Below, one piece after another: positions 48,301-61,300 of a stretch of 64,000 bases of DNA. Below the pieces are notes generated by a model, which ran no database searches, had not been told where the DNA came from, and saw only the letters and a program-made list of their open reading frames with translations. Source of the DNA: Struthidea cinerea (taxonomy: Eukaryota; Chordata; Aves; Passeriformes; Corcoracidae); contig VZTI01001771.1 in assembly GCA_013397865.1 (NCBI GenBank), positions 615,427 through 679,426 of the forward strand, in the 5' to 3' direction. Position numbers and translations under genes: made by a program. The stretch's first letter is position 1. Each line of letters starts with the position of its first letter.

Positions 48301-49445
48301 GAATCTCAATCTGGTTTTGATTGTCTTCTGCTTCAGTGTCAGTTGTTTTGAGCACCTTGCTCTTTTGGAGGAGCCAAGTTTCTGGTTAGGTTGCCCCTGG
48401 TTCAGTGCCAGAGCTCTTTGTTGCCCCACATGGGATCATTACAATGTTATACCACATTTTAAGCCTCAGCTTTCCACGTATTGATTTTTGCGCCTGCTTT
48501 CTAGTTTTTTATGACATGAACAGTATCTACATGTCCATGAAAGAAGGAGCATATGCATAAATTCCAGCTAATAAAAACTATGGAGCCTGGGAGAGCCCTT
48601 CAGTCTAGAGTCCGAGGGAGAAAAAACTAGCCAATGCCAGGATGAACCTTGCAAGTTTCTGAAGGGGTTAAAAAGTACCTTTGCTGAACCTGGAGCAATG
48701 ACCAAGAGGTCCTTATGCTCTGGTTTCATGCTTTTGGGAAGACACATGTAATTCTATGCAGCGAGACCCTTGCGCTATTCCTGGTATTCTGCTTTCATGA
48801 CAGTTTTTTTTTCTACACTTAACATGCTGTGAATCCTCAAATGCCTGAAGTGTTTTAAAAGCTTTACAAAAATTAAGTGCTCCCAAAAAATCCTGATAAG
48901 GTTTAATACAGAAAGATAAGTGGCAGCTTCTCTGCTGGGCTTACCAGCAGTCAGCCAATGCCACGTCTTCAGTGTCAGCAGGTAATTGAATTTTATGTCC
49001 CAAAAGTGGGGCAAAGGCTTCACCTTGGTATTGCCTATGCAAGGATTTCACCAATTTACCACTTTTGTTGTCATGTTCTTCAAAATCCTCATGTCACCTG
49101 AGACATCCAAGCGAAATAACCAGGTCTGCAGGGTTTTGAGTAATGATTTTCTGCACTCAGGGCTAAGGACTAACTATGGGAGAGAGGCCTTGAAAGATTA
49201 GCCCCTGATCTTTTCCTTTTCGAGATCTAAATTTAAATCATGAAAATGAATTTTCCAGTCTCATCTGAGTCGTAATTTTCCAGAAAAAAAAATCTTTATA
49301 GTATCTGGCTCAACATAATATTTCCACTAAGATAAACTGGAGACATTGCTGTCCCAGACCAGTTACTGTTGAAGGATTAGGAGAAGCAGTTTAGGATAAC
49401 ACCAGCTGGTTTCTATTTTAACTCCACACCTGTCTATATACCATA
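45358..49445. other. Non-coding unique DNA
   Basis: No gene is supported. A purine-rich patch follows the T tract at 45381-45420. The 128-codon plus-strand frame at 46482-46868 and the 101-codon minus-strand frame at 47126-47431 have no recognisable domain. A 12-base A run lies near 45957-45966. The block 47940-48280 is listed separately. Confidence 0.5.
47940..48280. promoter_or_regulatory. Candidate conserved non-coding element
   Basis: This repeat-free block contains tgctccagctgtttaaacta (E-box CAGCTG), ataattccatcactaggagg, tgtaataatgttaaaatatg, and a CpG-bearing end with ggagcggagcctcgcagtgg. It lacks open frames, which suits a regulatory rather than coding role. The judgement is by appearance and needs alignment to other birds and reptiles. 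Confidence 0.22.
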
Positions 49446-49600
49446 GGAAGAAAAGAAAAGAAAAAAGGAAAGGAAAAAGGGAAAAGGAAAAAGGAAAAAG
49501 GAAAAAGGAAAAAGAAAAAAGGAAAAAGGAAAAAGGAAAAAGGAAAAAGGAAAAAGGAAAAAGAAAAGGAAAGGAAAAGGAAAGAAAAAGAAAGATAAGG
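49446..49600 (+). repeat. (GGAAAAA)n polypurine microsatellite
   Basis: About 150 bases consist almost only of A and G. The centre is a regular heptamer array GGAAAAA (roughly 49486-49560), flanked by irregular GGAAA and AAAG units. On the minus strand it reads as an F/P/L-rich 80-codon frame, which is an artefact. Long polypurine-polypyrimidine tracts can form triplex DNA and often vary in length. Confidence 0.95.
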
Positions 49601-51411
49601 ACTCCACTGTCTGAATAGACTTTATGTATTTCTTTAAATGACTCAAAACTTTCATTGACTCTAGTAATCCACTCATCTGACAGAAATAGAGGAGGTTTTA
49701 TTTATATTATTCATATAAGAAAAATCTGAGAATTTTGTCAGGTCTTAATCAGGTGTTGATCAAAACAGGTATAGAAGGAAAAAAACAACCAGCTTATCTT
49801 TAAAGCACTGGCTTTGTTCTTCATAGAGATAATATTACTGTACAATATTCCGGTCACAGTTTTAAGATTGACTTCCAAAGGTTATGCACTAAAAATAATG
49901 AGAAGACACATGCAGATTATTCACAGCGATGTAGAGGAGCCTGTTCAGAATGTGCATGTTAAGATTTCTTTTGATTTTGGTTACACTGGCTCAGGTCTGC
50001 AGCCCTTTGTACTGAAGACAGTGTGCCTGTGCCCATTGTGCAGTTTCCAGCAACCATTGCCAGTGAGCAATGCCATGAACAGCCTCTAAAGGTGTGGACA
50101 ACACTGAGACAACAGCAGGTGACAGTACCTAGTACCTCCCGAGCCTGTCACTGACTTTGGCCAGAAAGGCAGAGCGCTGAAACACTGCAGAACTCTGCAT
50201 CTTTGCAGGCTTTAGACTAAAAGAAACAATATGGGGGGAAATGGATTTTCTCTTTGATGTTTTGTTTAAGCAAAACATTTGAAAAGGGAATCTTTAAAAA
50301 AGAGAAAGCGATTCTTGATAGTTATTAGCCCTCTGCTTAGCTTTACCCTTTCCCAGATGTTTTTTCCCTGGGGAATTCTAGCAGACAGACCACGGATCAT
50401 CACAGCTGGCATCTGAACAGCGCTGTGCAGTTAATAATGATTCACAACCACTGCTCCCAATCTTGCCGGCATTTGCCTCCGTTAGGACAGAGCACAAATG
50501 TGCTTGCAATTAGAAAGGAAGGAAGAATGTAACAGAAATGCTGTTTCTTTTTAAACAAGTAAGTGTAATTTTTCATGTAGACTTGGGACTGTGCCCACAA
50601 GTAATTTGCTTTTGTCAAATGGAACATGAGAACCACGCACCCAGTCCTGCAAATGATTACTCACAAGCGCAGCCTCTGCTAGCACAAATGCTGGCACTGA
50701 AGTCAAGAGCAGTCTGGTGTGGGTAAGGATTACTCGTATGAGGAAGGGCTTTCGGGATTGGCCCCAGGAGAGGTATGTGAATACTCCTTCATGGGACATA
50801 AGCTTCGGGGAACTCAAAATAGGTTAATTCCATGCCTGATTCATTCCATGGACCATTTAACGAGAGCCTCTGGAATTGTGCAGTCAGTAATGAACTGCCA
50901 AGAACCAAAAGTAATCACTGCTGCAATTATTAAAATTTACACTTGGATTCTGTTACCTTTGCAGCAAGTACGGGTCTTGAATTAAGTGGTCCAGAAATCC
51001 AAGGACTTCCCACAAAGAGCAGTCTTTTCAAAACCATGATTCTTTTACTTGCTTTTTGCCCAAATTATTGCACAAAAGTGCTGTTATGCTAGTTTGTTTT
51101 CCTCCATCTTTTAACAGGGTCTTTGCACACTGGAGATGTATGGCTGCTATATCAGTAGTAATTATGGGCTAATAGGTCATGTAGAGGCTTCTTTTTTGTT
51201 CTAAGCATAGTGGGTCTGGGCATTCCTCCTGACCTGAAAACAGCTTGACATTTTCCCTTAGGGAAATACAATGCAATGCTCTATAACCTTTATGTTCTTA
51301 CACTGTGCCTGAGCCATGCAAGGTGTGGGCACATCCTTTTTGAGTAGTCCTGTATTTCCATTGCCAGTCACGAAAACTTAAAGCAGCTTGGTCCTGTAAA
51401 GTGCTGAGCTT
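49601..51411. other. Non-coding unique DNA
   Basis: No gene is supported. Frames of 88-91 codons on the plus strand (49814-50089, 50719-50985) have no domain resemblance and are partly mirrored by minus-strand frames. No repeat was recognised. Confidence 0.5.
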
Positions 51412-51530
51412 TCTGGCCCTGATCCAGGAAAGCACTTGAGTACAGGCTTAACTTTGCACATGCATCTCATTGGGGTTGATGAGACTACTCATTAGACACT
51501 TTCAGATAAGCTGAGTCTGATGGGCTTCAC
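51412..51530. repeat. Ancient palindromic repeat remnant
   Basis: The block starts ggccctgatccaggaaagca (51415-51434), then cttgagtacaggcttaactt, then a centre around cattggggttgatgagacta and ctcattagacactttcag. This is the remembered order of another amniote palindrome: gatccagcaaagcacttaag, cttaacttt, a central cccattgaagtcaatggg-type core, then the inverted copy. The left arm is much better kept than the right. It differs from the repeat at 40.4 kb, so at least two palindromic families are present. Confidence 0.65.
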
Positions 51531-52014
51531 ACTAGGATACTTAAAAATCTAGAGGAAAAAACATAAACTCGGCTTGTAGCTTTAAAAAGAGGGATATTGT
51601 CAAAAAGCAGCAAACGGGTGTAGCTGCTGCCTGTTTTATGTAAACCATCATCTCAACTTCAGTTCTTACCAAACGTTAGAGCAAATAATCAAATGATTTG
51701 TTTTACAGACTGCAGACAAAACAGAAGTACAGGAAAGTGTCAGTGTGGCTTTGTCAGGAACATCTGATTTGCAGTAGTCCTGCACGCTATGGGGGATGCA
51801 CTGGGAATGCTCTGGGGATGGCACCGGCTTAAAAACAGAATGTGAGTCAACGATGTTCAACCACTGCAGGAAAAGCAAACATTTCTTACCCAGTTTCGCA
51901 GCTAAGAGTGTATGTATGGGGAGACAGATGAAGTGCTCTGTCCATTCCCCTTGCCAGAGCAGTGTGGCCAATTTTAGACATCTTGGTGTAGGAGTTAAAA
52001 GAAAATTATAAAAT
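51531..52014. other. Non-coding DNA beside an old CR1
   Basis: No gene is supported. The C-terminal half of a 236-codon minus-strand open frame (51666-52376) lies here, the longest in the window, but it has no recognisable domain and its N-terminal half runs antisense through a CR1 remnant. Confidence 0.45.
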
Positions 52015-52330
52015 CTTAGAGAAAGAATTACTTGGGAGGAAAGGCTGAAAGGATTTGTGTTATTTTTGCTGGGAGCAGTTTGAGGGTAATTCTGGTGCTC
52101 ACATATGGGACACAGACAGCTAGGACAAGAGTTGGGATTCATATTAGACATTAGGAAGAATCTTCCAGGGCTAAAACTAGCAGAAGAGAGAAGAGTCCGA
52201 GGAGCCTGTGGTGCAGTTTTTTGAGGTAGGTTATGTAAAACACCTGCCAGGGGTGCTCTAGGTAGAACTGCCACTGCCTTCGGTCTGTGTGAATGACAGA
52301 ACAAGCTCTGAGGTCCCTTCCAGCCACACC
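52015..52330 (+). mobile_element. Old CR1 LINE 3' remnant
   Basis: The block carries gggaggaaaggctgaaagga (trace of the ERL-GLxLFSxEKR tail), then attagacattaggaagaatc, then cacctgccaggggtgctcta, and the end ctctgaggtcccttccagcc. These are the ordered landmarks of an old CR1 3' end. The divergence exceeds that of the 20.8 and 29.2 kb copies and the terminal attctgt repeats are lost. It is 5'-truncated and non-coding. Confidence 0.7.
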
Positions 52331-55300
52331 TTGCTTTGGCACTGTGCATTTCTGGCTCTGTGCACAGACACGACAATGTGTGTCACCCACTGTGTCCGTA
52401 TCTTATTCTCTGGGTGTCACACATGCAGCCTTTTACAGGACTGAGGCCCCAGATCAATGAAGTGCTCAAATATGAATCCTATAGGAAAATATGTCCTTTT
52501 ACCTTTTGAGTCCAGTATGTGTTGAGACTTTGCTGTCCTGGAGGTTTAGGGGCAGGTTGTCAAGGGTTCAAATGCACCTAAAGATGGTACCACTACACAT
52601 GCAGTTTGAACTGAACATATTTCTAGTGTCTGTTAAAAACAGGGACAAGAGTATAGATGTGTGCAGCTATATCTGCTTTGAAATATGCTCTCTTTAGCCT
52701 GTTTGACTGTTTGAAGGGGTACACACAATTTGAAGGGGGTGAGCTGCCTATAGAAAGGCAATATACCACTGGAATCATGAAGCAGCAATAAACGGCAGAA
52801 AACACCAAGGCTGATTCAGAACTTCAGGACTTGGGGTCGGACTTCCATCTCCTGAGTTTCTATGGCAAAGATAGAGGAAAGTGTGATTAAAACATCAGAG
52901 AATTCCTTGCCTCTCTGACGTGCCCTGAGACATGATTGATCCTCTATGAGGAATTCAAAATTACAGATTTGCCCGCTGCTATTTGTTCAGGTGGCAGTAG
53001 CAACTTTGTTATCCAGCCACAGCGGGATGGATAAAGTACAGCATGTATGTACAGTTGAGTATTAATTAATAAATTCTTTTTGTTTAAAACTTCTATAATT
53101 GCCCACTTTAAATAGTAAACATTTGTAATAAGACATCTAGAAAAAGAGAGAGTGGAATTTGTGTGTTGTTTCATTTACACATTAGACAAAATATGACCAT
53201 ACTAACAAGTAAGGTAACTTGATAAGCAAACTGTTGAAAATATCCCCCAATACAAAAATCTAATGATTTTGGTATGCCCCATGAGCATATTGTTCATAAC
53301 ACTCTGTTTAAAACAATTCGCATGAAGTATATATATTCTCAAAGTAGATATTACCATGAGAGAGTTCAGCTTTGATGTTCAAACATTCTGATTGAAACAA
53401 GTTTCATATCACACAATAGTGCACTTCTGGTTGAGTAGTAAGGTTCAGCTCAGAAAAATGAACAGCTGCTGCCACCTGAGCTCTTGTCTGCCTGCTATGG
53501 AACTCCTAGGACTCCAACCACCACTTCTGCCTTCCTTAGAGGATGAGAACAACATAAAGCATAACATGTAGCCAGCGCATTTTTCCATTGTCCAAAAATC
53601 AAGCTGGTTTGCTGGTTTTGTTTTTTCCCAGATTTTAAGACTGCACATCCTTAGGAGAGGAGCTCTGGTCTGTCTCCTCAGGTGATTTTCTTAAGGTCTA
53701 CTGATTGTATTGGATTTTTGTAGAGGAGGCAAACTTTTGCTCAGAATAGATGAAAAACTAAGCACAACTTTGTAAATAGATACAATAAGAGACTGATAAT
53801 TTGATGTGAACCAAGATGTAGAGGGCTGTGGATCTGTACCCATGTTTCTTCATAGGCCCATTTAGTATTGTTCCCAGGGTAATAAATTTCTGCATGGGTT
53901 AAAATGATTTTCCCCAGATAGGTGGAAATATGGACAAGGGGACATGAGTTAATTTAATCATTTTGCTCATCTATGGCTGCCTAGTATTAAACCACATGGT
54001 GCTGGTAACCTGTTGTTTCCTTGCTCTTTCTTCTCCCTTCCAGGCTGTCCTCAGCTTTTTGAAAAGTTCCATCTCCCCACACAACCGCACTGTAAAAGCT
54101 GCCTCTTCACTCCTCTGGGGTACTTAGGATCATTATAGATCCCCCATCACTGAATTGTCAACAGGGCTTGAAAGCTGATAAAACCCTTTGGCATGAATCT
54201 GTGCTGGGCTTCTGCCATCAGCTGATCTGCAACAGTTTGGCACAACCTCCTTCTTTACACAGCTGGGTCCTAGGCCAGCTTTGGTCAAGGAAAAAAAGTC
54301 GGAAAATCTTTCCTATTCTTTAAAGAAAATATGATAAAGACCACAGCATCCATGGCTTTATAAGACTTGAGCTGGTTTGCTTGGTGAGCTGGAATTGTTA
54401 TTTCTAGGGATGGAGGCATGTTTCATGCTGCTCTGCCCTTGTGCACAGCTATCGCTTCCCTTTGGACCCTGGCTGAAGAACAATTCTCTTCAGAAGGGAG
54501 ACGGTGTTTGTTTTTTTGTTGTTCTGGGTTTTCTTCCTTGAAGACAGAAATTTTGCCCTCATAATCCAGCCATTCTCAGATGACTGTATTAATAAAAAAG
54601 TACTGTTAAAGTTTTAAAAGCTTAAGAGAAAACAAGACCTCTTGATATCTATGAACATGTGGGCCTTAGATGAAAAGATGGCCAATGATTCGAGGGGATG
54701 CTGGACCAGACTCTATGTGAACAGCATAAGAGCTTCCCTCTTGTCAAAGGTAGGAAGAGATGCATAATTTTCAGGTGCTTTAGTTCATGCCATATTCCTA
54801 TATACCTAGCCAGATGATTTTTGTTGTCTCTCTCTTGTTTTTTAAATTTTTTTTTTTTTGTATCCATACCTGCTCTATTTTGTACATTCAATGTGTCTAT
54901 TGAATGCAGGTACAGAACAAGTCCCTTATTGCTGCCACAAATCCTTATTTACTGGCTAGGCTTTGTGATGAGAGTGCCCTGCAGTACCTTGTCTATGAAA
55001 ACAAATTGCTGGGGAGTTCTGAAAGACTGCTTTATTCCTAGTTTTCTGTTATAAGACAGGATCTAAACACATTGTGATTTTCTCTTGACTGACACAGGAA
55101 ATGCAAATATTTATTACACAAATTTAATGGAAAAAGATTGTTCTTTTCCCTGTTATAACCTGGGTTCTTGCTTTCTTATTTAGACCAACATGTGCTTTTT
55201 CTAAAAGATTTATCACAGAGACTGCATTCTTGTATATGCACTAGATTGCAACAGATGTGCGTCTTCAGAACATATTTCAGGCAGTGTTTTTTTGTTAATA

Positions 55301-57169
55301 TTAAAAGAAGCCTATATGTTAAACAGGCAGAAATAGCTTCTATTGTGTATTACTAACATGCAGCAGACAACATACACAGACAGGCATTACGTCCCATTTA
55401 TTTTTTACCTACTGAAGCTACCTCCAAACACCTCTATAAACTACTACAACCAAATTTTGTGTATGACGCCGTGCTTGAAAGATTAAGAGCATTATTGTCA
55501 ATGGGGTTTGTCGTATGTTAGATGACCTAGAGGGCCAAATCTAGCTGGGCTGCTGTGTGCAGGATACAGACTGGTCTTTATGTTGTTAATCTGCTAACTC
55601 AGGACCCAGCGTTATTTGATTTTGGATTTCTGGTGTAGCATTACCTGGTACAAGTGGCGCTAAAGACCTAGTCATTAAGTTACATGACATGAAATTTCCT
55701 GTTATGAATATGAAGAACCTGAAGAATTGCAGTTGACTGGGCAAAAAGTGTTTTTTTTCACGTTGATTCCAAGAAAGATTCTACATATAAAATTCAGTTC
55801 ATTCTCTTTATCTGGAGAAGACATGTTGACAGTGTAACATATTTTAATTCTTTACATTATGTGTCACAGGAAATTTTTTTAATCATTCCTTCCTTAGAAA
55901 ATATTCTTGGAAATTCATGTCTTTCCGTGAAATGGATTTGATGTTATTATGGCTCTACAGCTTCCACTTCGTATAAATATTCAGAAGCTTTACTAGCCAT
56001 GACATGAACTTGGGAAGATGAAATTATACACCAGAGCTTCTAATTGCTTCAGACAAATTAATTTCCAGTTATGTTCTGGATCTTAACATTGAAATATTTG
56101 AAATTCAGGCTGCCAGTTCCAAGAGGAATCAATCAATAAAGAAACAAAAATACTTGTGAAAGTGAAAAATTAAGTCTAAATCTCAAATTCAAGTTACTGG
56201 ATGTTCTCAGAGGTTCTAAGAGCTTATAAAGAAAAATAATTTATAAAGCAATTTAAAAACAATGTGAGTAATGAATCCATTTGAGATTTTGTTGATTGAC
56301 AAACATTTAATGATCACAAGTGGTAGTGCTGTGAAAAATGGATTGTTCTCATATTTCTATATAATTTGGTTGCCCTACAAGCTGTCCCTTCCTCTTGCCC
56401 CTCCCTGCTGGTTTCCATGAATATGAATTCTGCATTGGTATAATGTTGTTTTTGGAGTTTTGCCCTTGACAACAAGGTTAACAAACAAACCCATGAGATT
56501 TATAATCATGGCAAAGATATCATCTTAAATATGTATAAAGTAACTTGGGAGATGTTGCCCTCTTCTAGCAGAGCTGGTAATTTTGTAATATTTGGACCTC
56601 TACATGAAATTCCTGAGTTAATATTTCCAGTCATTCTTAAAGCCTCACTCCAAGTTGCTGTCTGTGCATTCATTCCTAAATTAATTAATCTCAAAATTAC
56701 AGCAAATGTCTGATTTCACATTAACCATATCCAGTTACTGCCTAGGTCAACACTGAATCAGACTCAGCTAGCTCATTCTCACACCCTTAATGTCTTGCCC
56801 TGGATCCAATTTTGAGCTAAAATAAAAAAGGAGCCCAGAACACGGATCTTCTGGGTGCTGCCAATTCTGATGGAAGAAACAGATAACAAGTCAAATCCTT
56901 AAAAGGATACCAAAGGAGAAGCTGAAGACCTGGGACTCCCAAGAAGCGAAGAGCTGCAGACATCAGCAGTATATTTTACCATCAGGGAGGAGCTGTTGCA
57001 AGTCAAGCGATGTCAGACAAGTGACAAAGGGAGCCTTTGCTTGTGAGGGTACATAAGCAGACAAAGGATGGGGATGAGTAAGGGATTTTATTCTGGAGAC
57101 TGATTTTTTTAGGGAGAATTGGTCACAACATATATATCTAATTTAGTTGGGAATACTAACTAACGTTCC
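52331..57169. other. Non-coding AT-rich unique DNA
   Basis: No gene or named repeat is supported. Frames of 60-80 codons on both strands have no domain. T runs occur at 54847-54860 and 55751-55758. The composition is close to the window average. Confidence 0.5.
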
Positions 57170-57450
57170 CCCCACCAGAAATAAAAGCTGCCGAGATGCT
57201 GGGCAGGCTTCAGCCTCTCCTCCTGCAGAGTGGTGCCGTGCAGGGACCTCGCAGCAGCAGCAGCTGCACTGCTGATGCACTGCCACAGGTGGAGGTGCCC
57301 CAGGTTTGCCCAGTGCCGCACAGGTGAGCCCTTTGGCTCCGTGCTCCACCCCAGCTTGGGAAGACGAAGCCCCTCACTGAGCAACGGGCTGTCAGGGAAA
57401 GTCATCCCTTTTTTTCCCCGAGTGACAAATGCGCTTGTCTTCTTGGGCGC
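57170..57450. other. Small GC- and CpG-richer island
   Basis: This is the most GC-rich short interval of the second half of the window and holds roughly ten CpGs, against very few around it. It includes a CAG run (gcagcagcagcagctgcact, 57250-57269). Both strands are open (about 75 codons plus, 115 codons minus), a usual effect of high GC. The minus-strand frame has an alanine run encoded by the CAG tract. It could be a small CpG island, a promoter or first exon of an uncharacterised transcript, or a decayed repeat. I cannot separate these. Confidence 0.35.
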
Positions 57451-57959
57451 CATGTGACAAGACAGTAGTAACTGTGCTTCAGACCAGACGAAGGCACAAC
57501 CATTCATGATTTTCCATTTTTTGTCACATTAATTTGGGGGGGAGGGGAAGTAGGGCAGAGAAAAGGCTTTGAATCCAGACAGACATGTGTGTTTTAAATT
57601 ATGTTTTGTGAATTGAAGCAAGGCAGATGCTTCCAACAAGAACACATTTTGCTACTGTTTGCAAAGCAGACACACACTGGCACATGGTTGTAGGACATGA
57701 ATTATACTTCTGTGCTTCTGATTTGTAACCACACCTGTATACCCTTAGAAATGCTAATAGAAAAAATACGAATTTAGGCACAAAGGAGAATCTAATAAGA
57801 GGAACGTTTGAATGGGTAAGGAAATGTCTATTCCCCCCCACACCCCCCCAGTCATTAGGACTGGAGGAACATGCTTATAGTAATTAGGTAAGATTGATTT
57901 AGAGGCTGAACACCACCCACAATTTGTGTAGTCTGGGGTCAGGCAGGCAGCTGCAGAAA

Positions 57960-58345
57960 CCGCTCAGCTAATTATGAGAATTCACTGTTCGTTAATAGAA
58001 TCTCTCTCCACAAACAGCAGCTGTGTGTTTGCTCACGCAGATTATTAATTCTGGCCTTGCCTCAGCTGCAAGTTTCTGCTGCGTCGAAAGGAATCCTCTG
58101 ATAGAAGTGTCAGTTATCACCCAAGTGATGCCAGGGGAGAAAGGAAAAGCAGAAAGAAAGGAGAATATCTTCTAATCACAGGTGGATAAAGATTTTTTTT
58201 GCAGATACCTTCCTTTTCTGCCTCTTACTCCCAAACAATTAAATGCCAGTTTTGGAACTCATTAATCTGTAGGCAACCTGGCGAGATCTAATTTATACCT
58301 GTCAGGAGCAATGGGCAGCAGCTAATAGGAAAATAATTGCAATGT
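57960..58345. promoter_or_regulatory. Candidate conserved non-coding element
   Basis: The block includes cgctcagctaattatgagaa, acagcagctgtgtgtttgct, gattattaattctggccttg, ttctgctgcgtcgaaaggaa and actcattaatctgtaggcaa. It combines TAATTA/TTAAT cores with CAGCTG E-boxes and retained CpGs and shows no repeat resemblance. Such a motif mix is common in neural or mesodermal enhancers, but this is inference without alignment. Confidence 0.25.
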
Positions 58346-61300
58346 AAGTCTACTTTCTCACTTGATAGTATGCTTGCTTTTAATGACAAATCTTTGATAT
58401 GGTGCATCAGAACATTATAAAAGATATTGTCTACATCAGTTCTACAGCTATGTGTATCCTCCTTGTTGTGCCATGTTTTTTTTAAAAAAGGTCCGTATTT
58501 GTATTTTTTGCAACAATTGAACAGAGGCAACTTAACAAATGTGGTGTATTATACTCTACAGATATAAACTCCTGCTTCATACCAAATGAGAAAGTAAGGT
58601 CAGCTTTGTATGTAAGATACCACATCTTGCTACATAGCTAGATATAAAATATGCATATAAATTATTGCTGAAAAGTCAAGACACGAATAAATCTTGGCTC
58701 AGTCAAAGTAAAAGCTGGAACTCATACTCATGTTAATAAGCAGCAATGATTCCTAAGTTCTTAGATTTGATAACCATATAGAATATTAGGGCTTTGGGGA
58801 GAGCTGAATTTCCTCTCTGTATTGTGTCACTGTCACAGGACAAACTATCTGGTATTCAGGTAAGGTCTAATTCAGAAGCTGCAACATTCAAAAATATTCT
58901 CAGGAATGTTGACATATCTGTGAACAGAAGGTTCCTGTTGTGAAAGATAAAACATCCATATTGTGCATTTGGATGGAGATGTGTGGGAGGCATGCAGACT
59001 ATCCCCATCTGCAAAGTAAAGGGGAGCAAAGCCCCACCTTTACATCATATTGCCTTGTGAGATAGCTACTTGCCACGTTTGCTTAGACCCTTGAATTAGG
59101 CCAAGATATGAAGATTTTCTTTGTAATGTTGAAGAGCTCAGTTTAACGGTAAGTGAGCATCAGCATGGGGAAACACAACTGATGCAATGATTTAGTAAGA
59201 GCTGTATTCTTGTAATAAATGTAGAATACTGTTGACTGTTGGAAAATTAAACTGTTGGGTTTGTGGCAGACAAACCAGATCCAGTTAATCCCTCAGCGTA
59301 TCTCTGCGTATTTCAACACTGCTTCAAAGTTGCCCCAAATACAAGCTTGGTCCAGCATGTTTTACTGCTTTAAGTGTTAGCAGAGGACAGCATGGGTCAG
59401 TGGACTGTGATGTATGATATAAAGCCCTCTAAAAAATGCTTTTGAAAAAATTGCTTTTTCCTACAAAAGTGAAATGGAAAAAATGCTCTGTGTAAACAGA
59501 TTGAGGTTTGATTTTGGGGGTTTTGTTGGTTTGAGGTCTTTTTCACTAAAATAAATATTTCAATATTTGATTTAAGGCTTTTTGAGAATCCCTCACAGTG
59601 TTTTGCGAAAGCAAACAAAAATGTTCATGTTCACTCATCTTTTTTCACGAGGGAAAACATCATTTTGTGGCCAGCTCTTTCTCCCATAGTCCTAAATCCG
59701 TAATTTTTCAAATACAAACACAGCCTAAATTGGCAATTAAATTATTCCAGCTTCCACTGAAAACCCTAATAAAACTGTTTCATGATAGGTCTTGCAGCTA
59801 CATGCAGGCAATTGCACAAGGATATGCCAAATCTTTCTAGACATCTTCAGCATCTGTACAAATCTGGTCCTTATTAGCAAAGACCTATTAACAGAGATGG
59901 TTACAAGAACGTTGTCACTAGAACTTACCTTGTCCTGTTATTCAACTTTCTCTAGTTTGCACATTTAAACCATTCTTTCTCACCTTCTAAAGTAAAAGGT
60001 ACTGATACTCTACTAATAGGAAAGAGGCATCAATCCTACGAATGACAAGCTGTAATTAATTTTCTGCAGTGCTTATGCACATCACTGTGATTACTGTTGG
60101 TAAGTATTCAGGGATCAGTAATGACCACTGTGGACTTGTGAAAGTAATTTGTGTGAGGAAAGGAATAGATTTTATAAAGATGCAATAGATTTGCATGTTT
60201 TTTCTATTACTGAATGTTTGCCATTCATGTTATATTATGAACATTTCCTTAGGAGATTTGCAGGTGTATAAAATGTCTAAGTTAATTCTGACTGTGAATT
60301 TAAAATGTGTCAGAACACCTATGCTCTGGGATAAACCATGGGTTTGGGCTAGCAAACTCATTTAGTTACATTAAGACAGGAAAAGAGAATGCGGGATTTG
60401 AACAAGTATAAGCCAGCTGAAAAAGCCAGCAAATTTTCTGATTTTTTTCCTTGCATTGAGATAAACTACAAAATTAAATTGCATTTTTGCAATGATTTGC
60501 AATTTGATTCTTTTAAAGCAGCACTTAAGGGGGGCCCACATGGCAACTAGTTTTGCATATTTAAAGGACTGGGAAAATTGCATAGTTTAATCACTTAATC
60601 CTTACCATGAACTTGCAGGCAGAAGTGCATTTAGAAGGGCATTTAGAGCTCTCTTTTCCAGGGCTTGTTCTTGCAGTGGTTTGTACTCTAGCCTACTTTC
60701 CCTCCCCAACCATTCCTTCATTCACCTGGCATGCCTTTCCATGCACACTCTCCGTGTTTCCCTATTGGAATCCATCTTGCTAATGAATTAAACCCTTGCT
60801 TTCCTATATATAGCCAAACTACTCAATGTATAGCACATATGGCAGTTTTTAAAAGATTTCTAAGCAAGTGTTTACAGTTGCACTAAGGTGGAGTGGGAGC
60901 TACTCTGAGTTGTTTGGCAGAGGGAGCAGGTAACCAAGGGTTCCTCTTTCAGCTCACTTTTCTGTGACTTTGCAGTAGAAAGTTTAATGGCTTCTTTTTT
61001 CTGCAGCCTTGAAACATTCCAACAAGATGTCACTGAGTTTTATCGTCATCACTCCCATGTAGATGGTCAGGGACTTGAACTGGCTGCTATTACATGGTTT
61101 GCAGTTTTTGTGCCAGCTTCTAAACACTGAAATATCTGTTTGTGTGATAGTTTCTATATATCACTAATACATAGCTTGAAATGTACATGAGCTATTTTTC
61201 CCAATAGGAACTTAGTAAATAAGTTTATGGTCATATCATACTTTCAGTTGTAAAAAAAGGAAATAACTACTGCTAAATTATGATGCTCTGGTTTTCCTAT

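Noticed and set aside
49434..49676. 80-codon minus-strand frame rich in F, P, L and S, looking like a membrane protein
   Set aside because: It is only the translation of the GGAAAAA polypurine array.
57160..57507. 115-codon minus-strand frame containing MAPKKTSAF and an alanine run
   Set aside because: The alanine run is the CAG tract, the plus strand is also open, and no protein family is recognised. The GC island explains the open frames.
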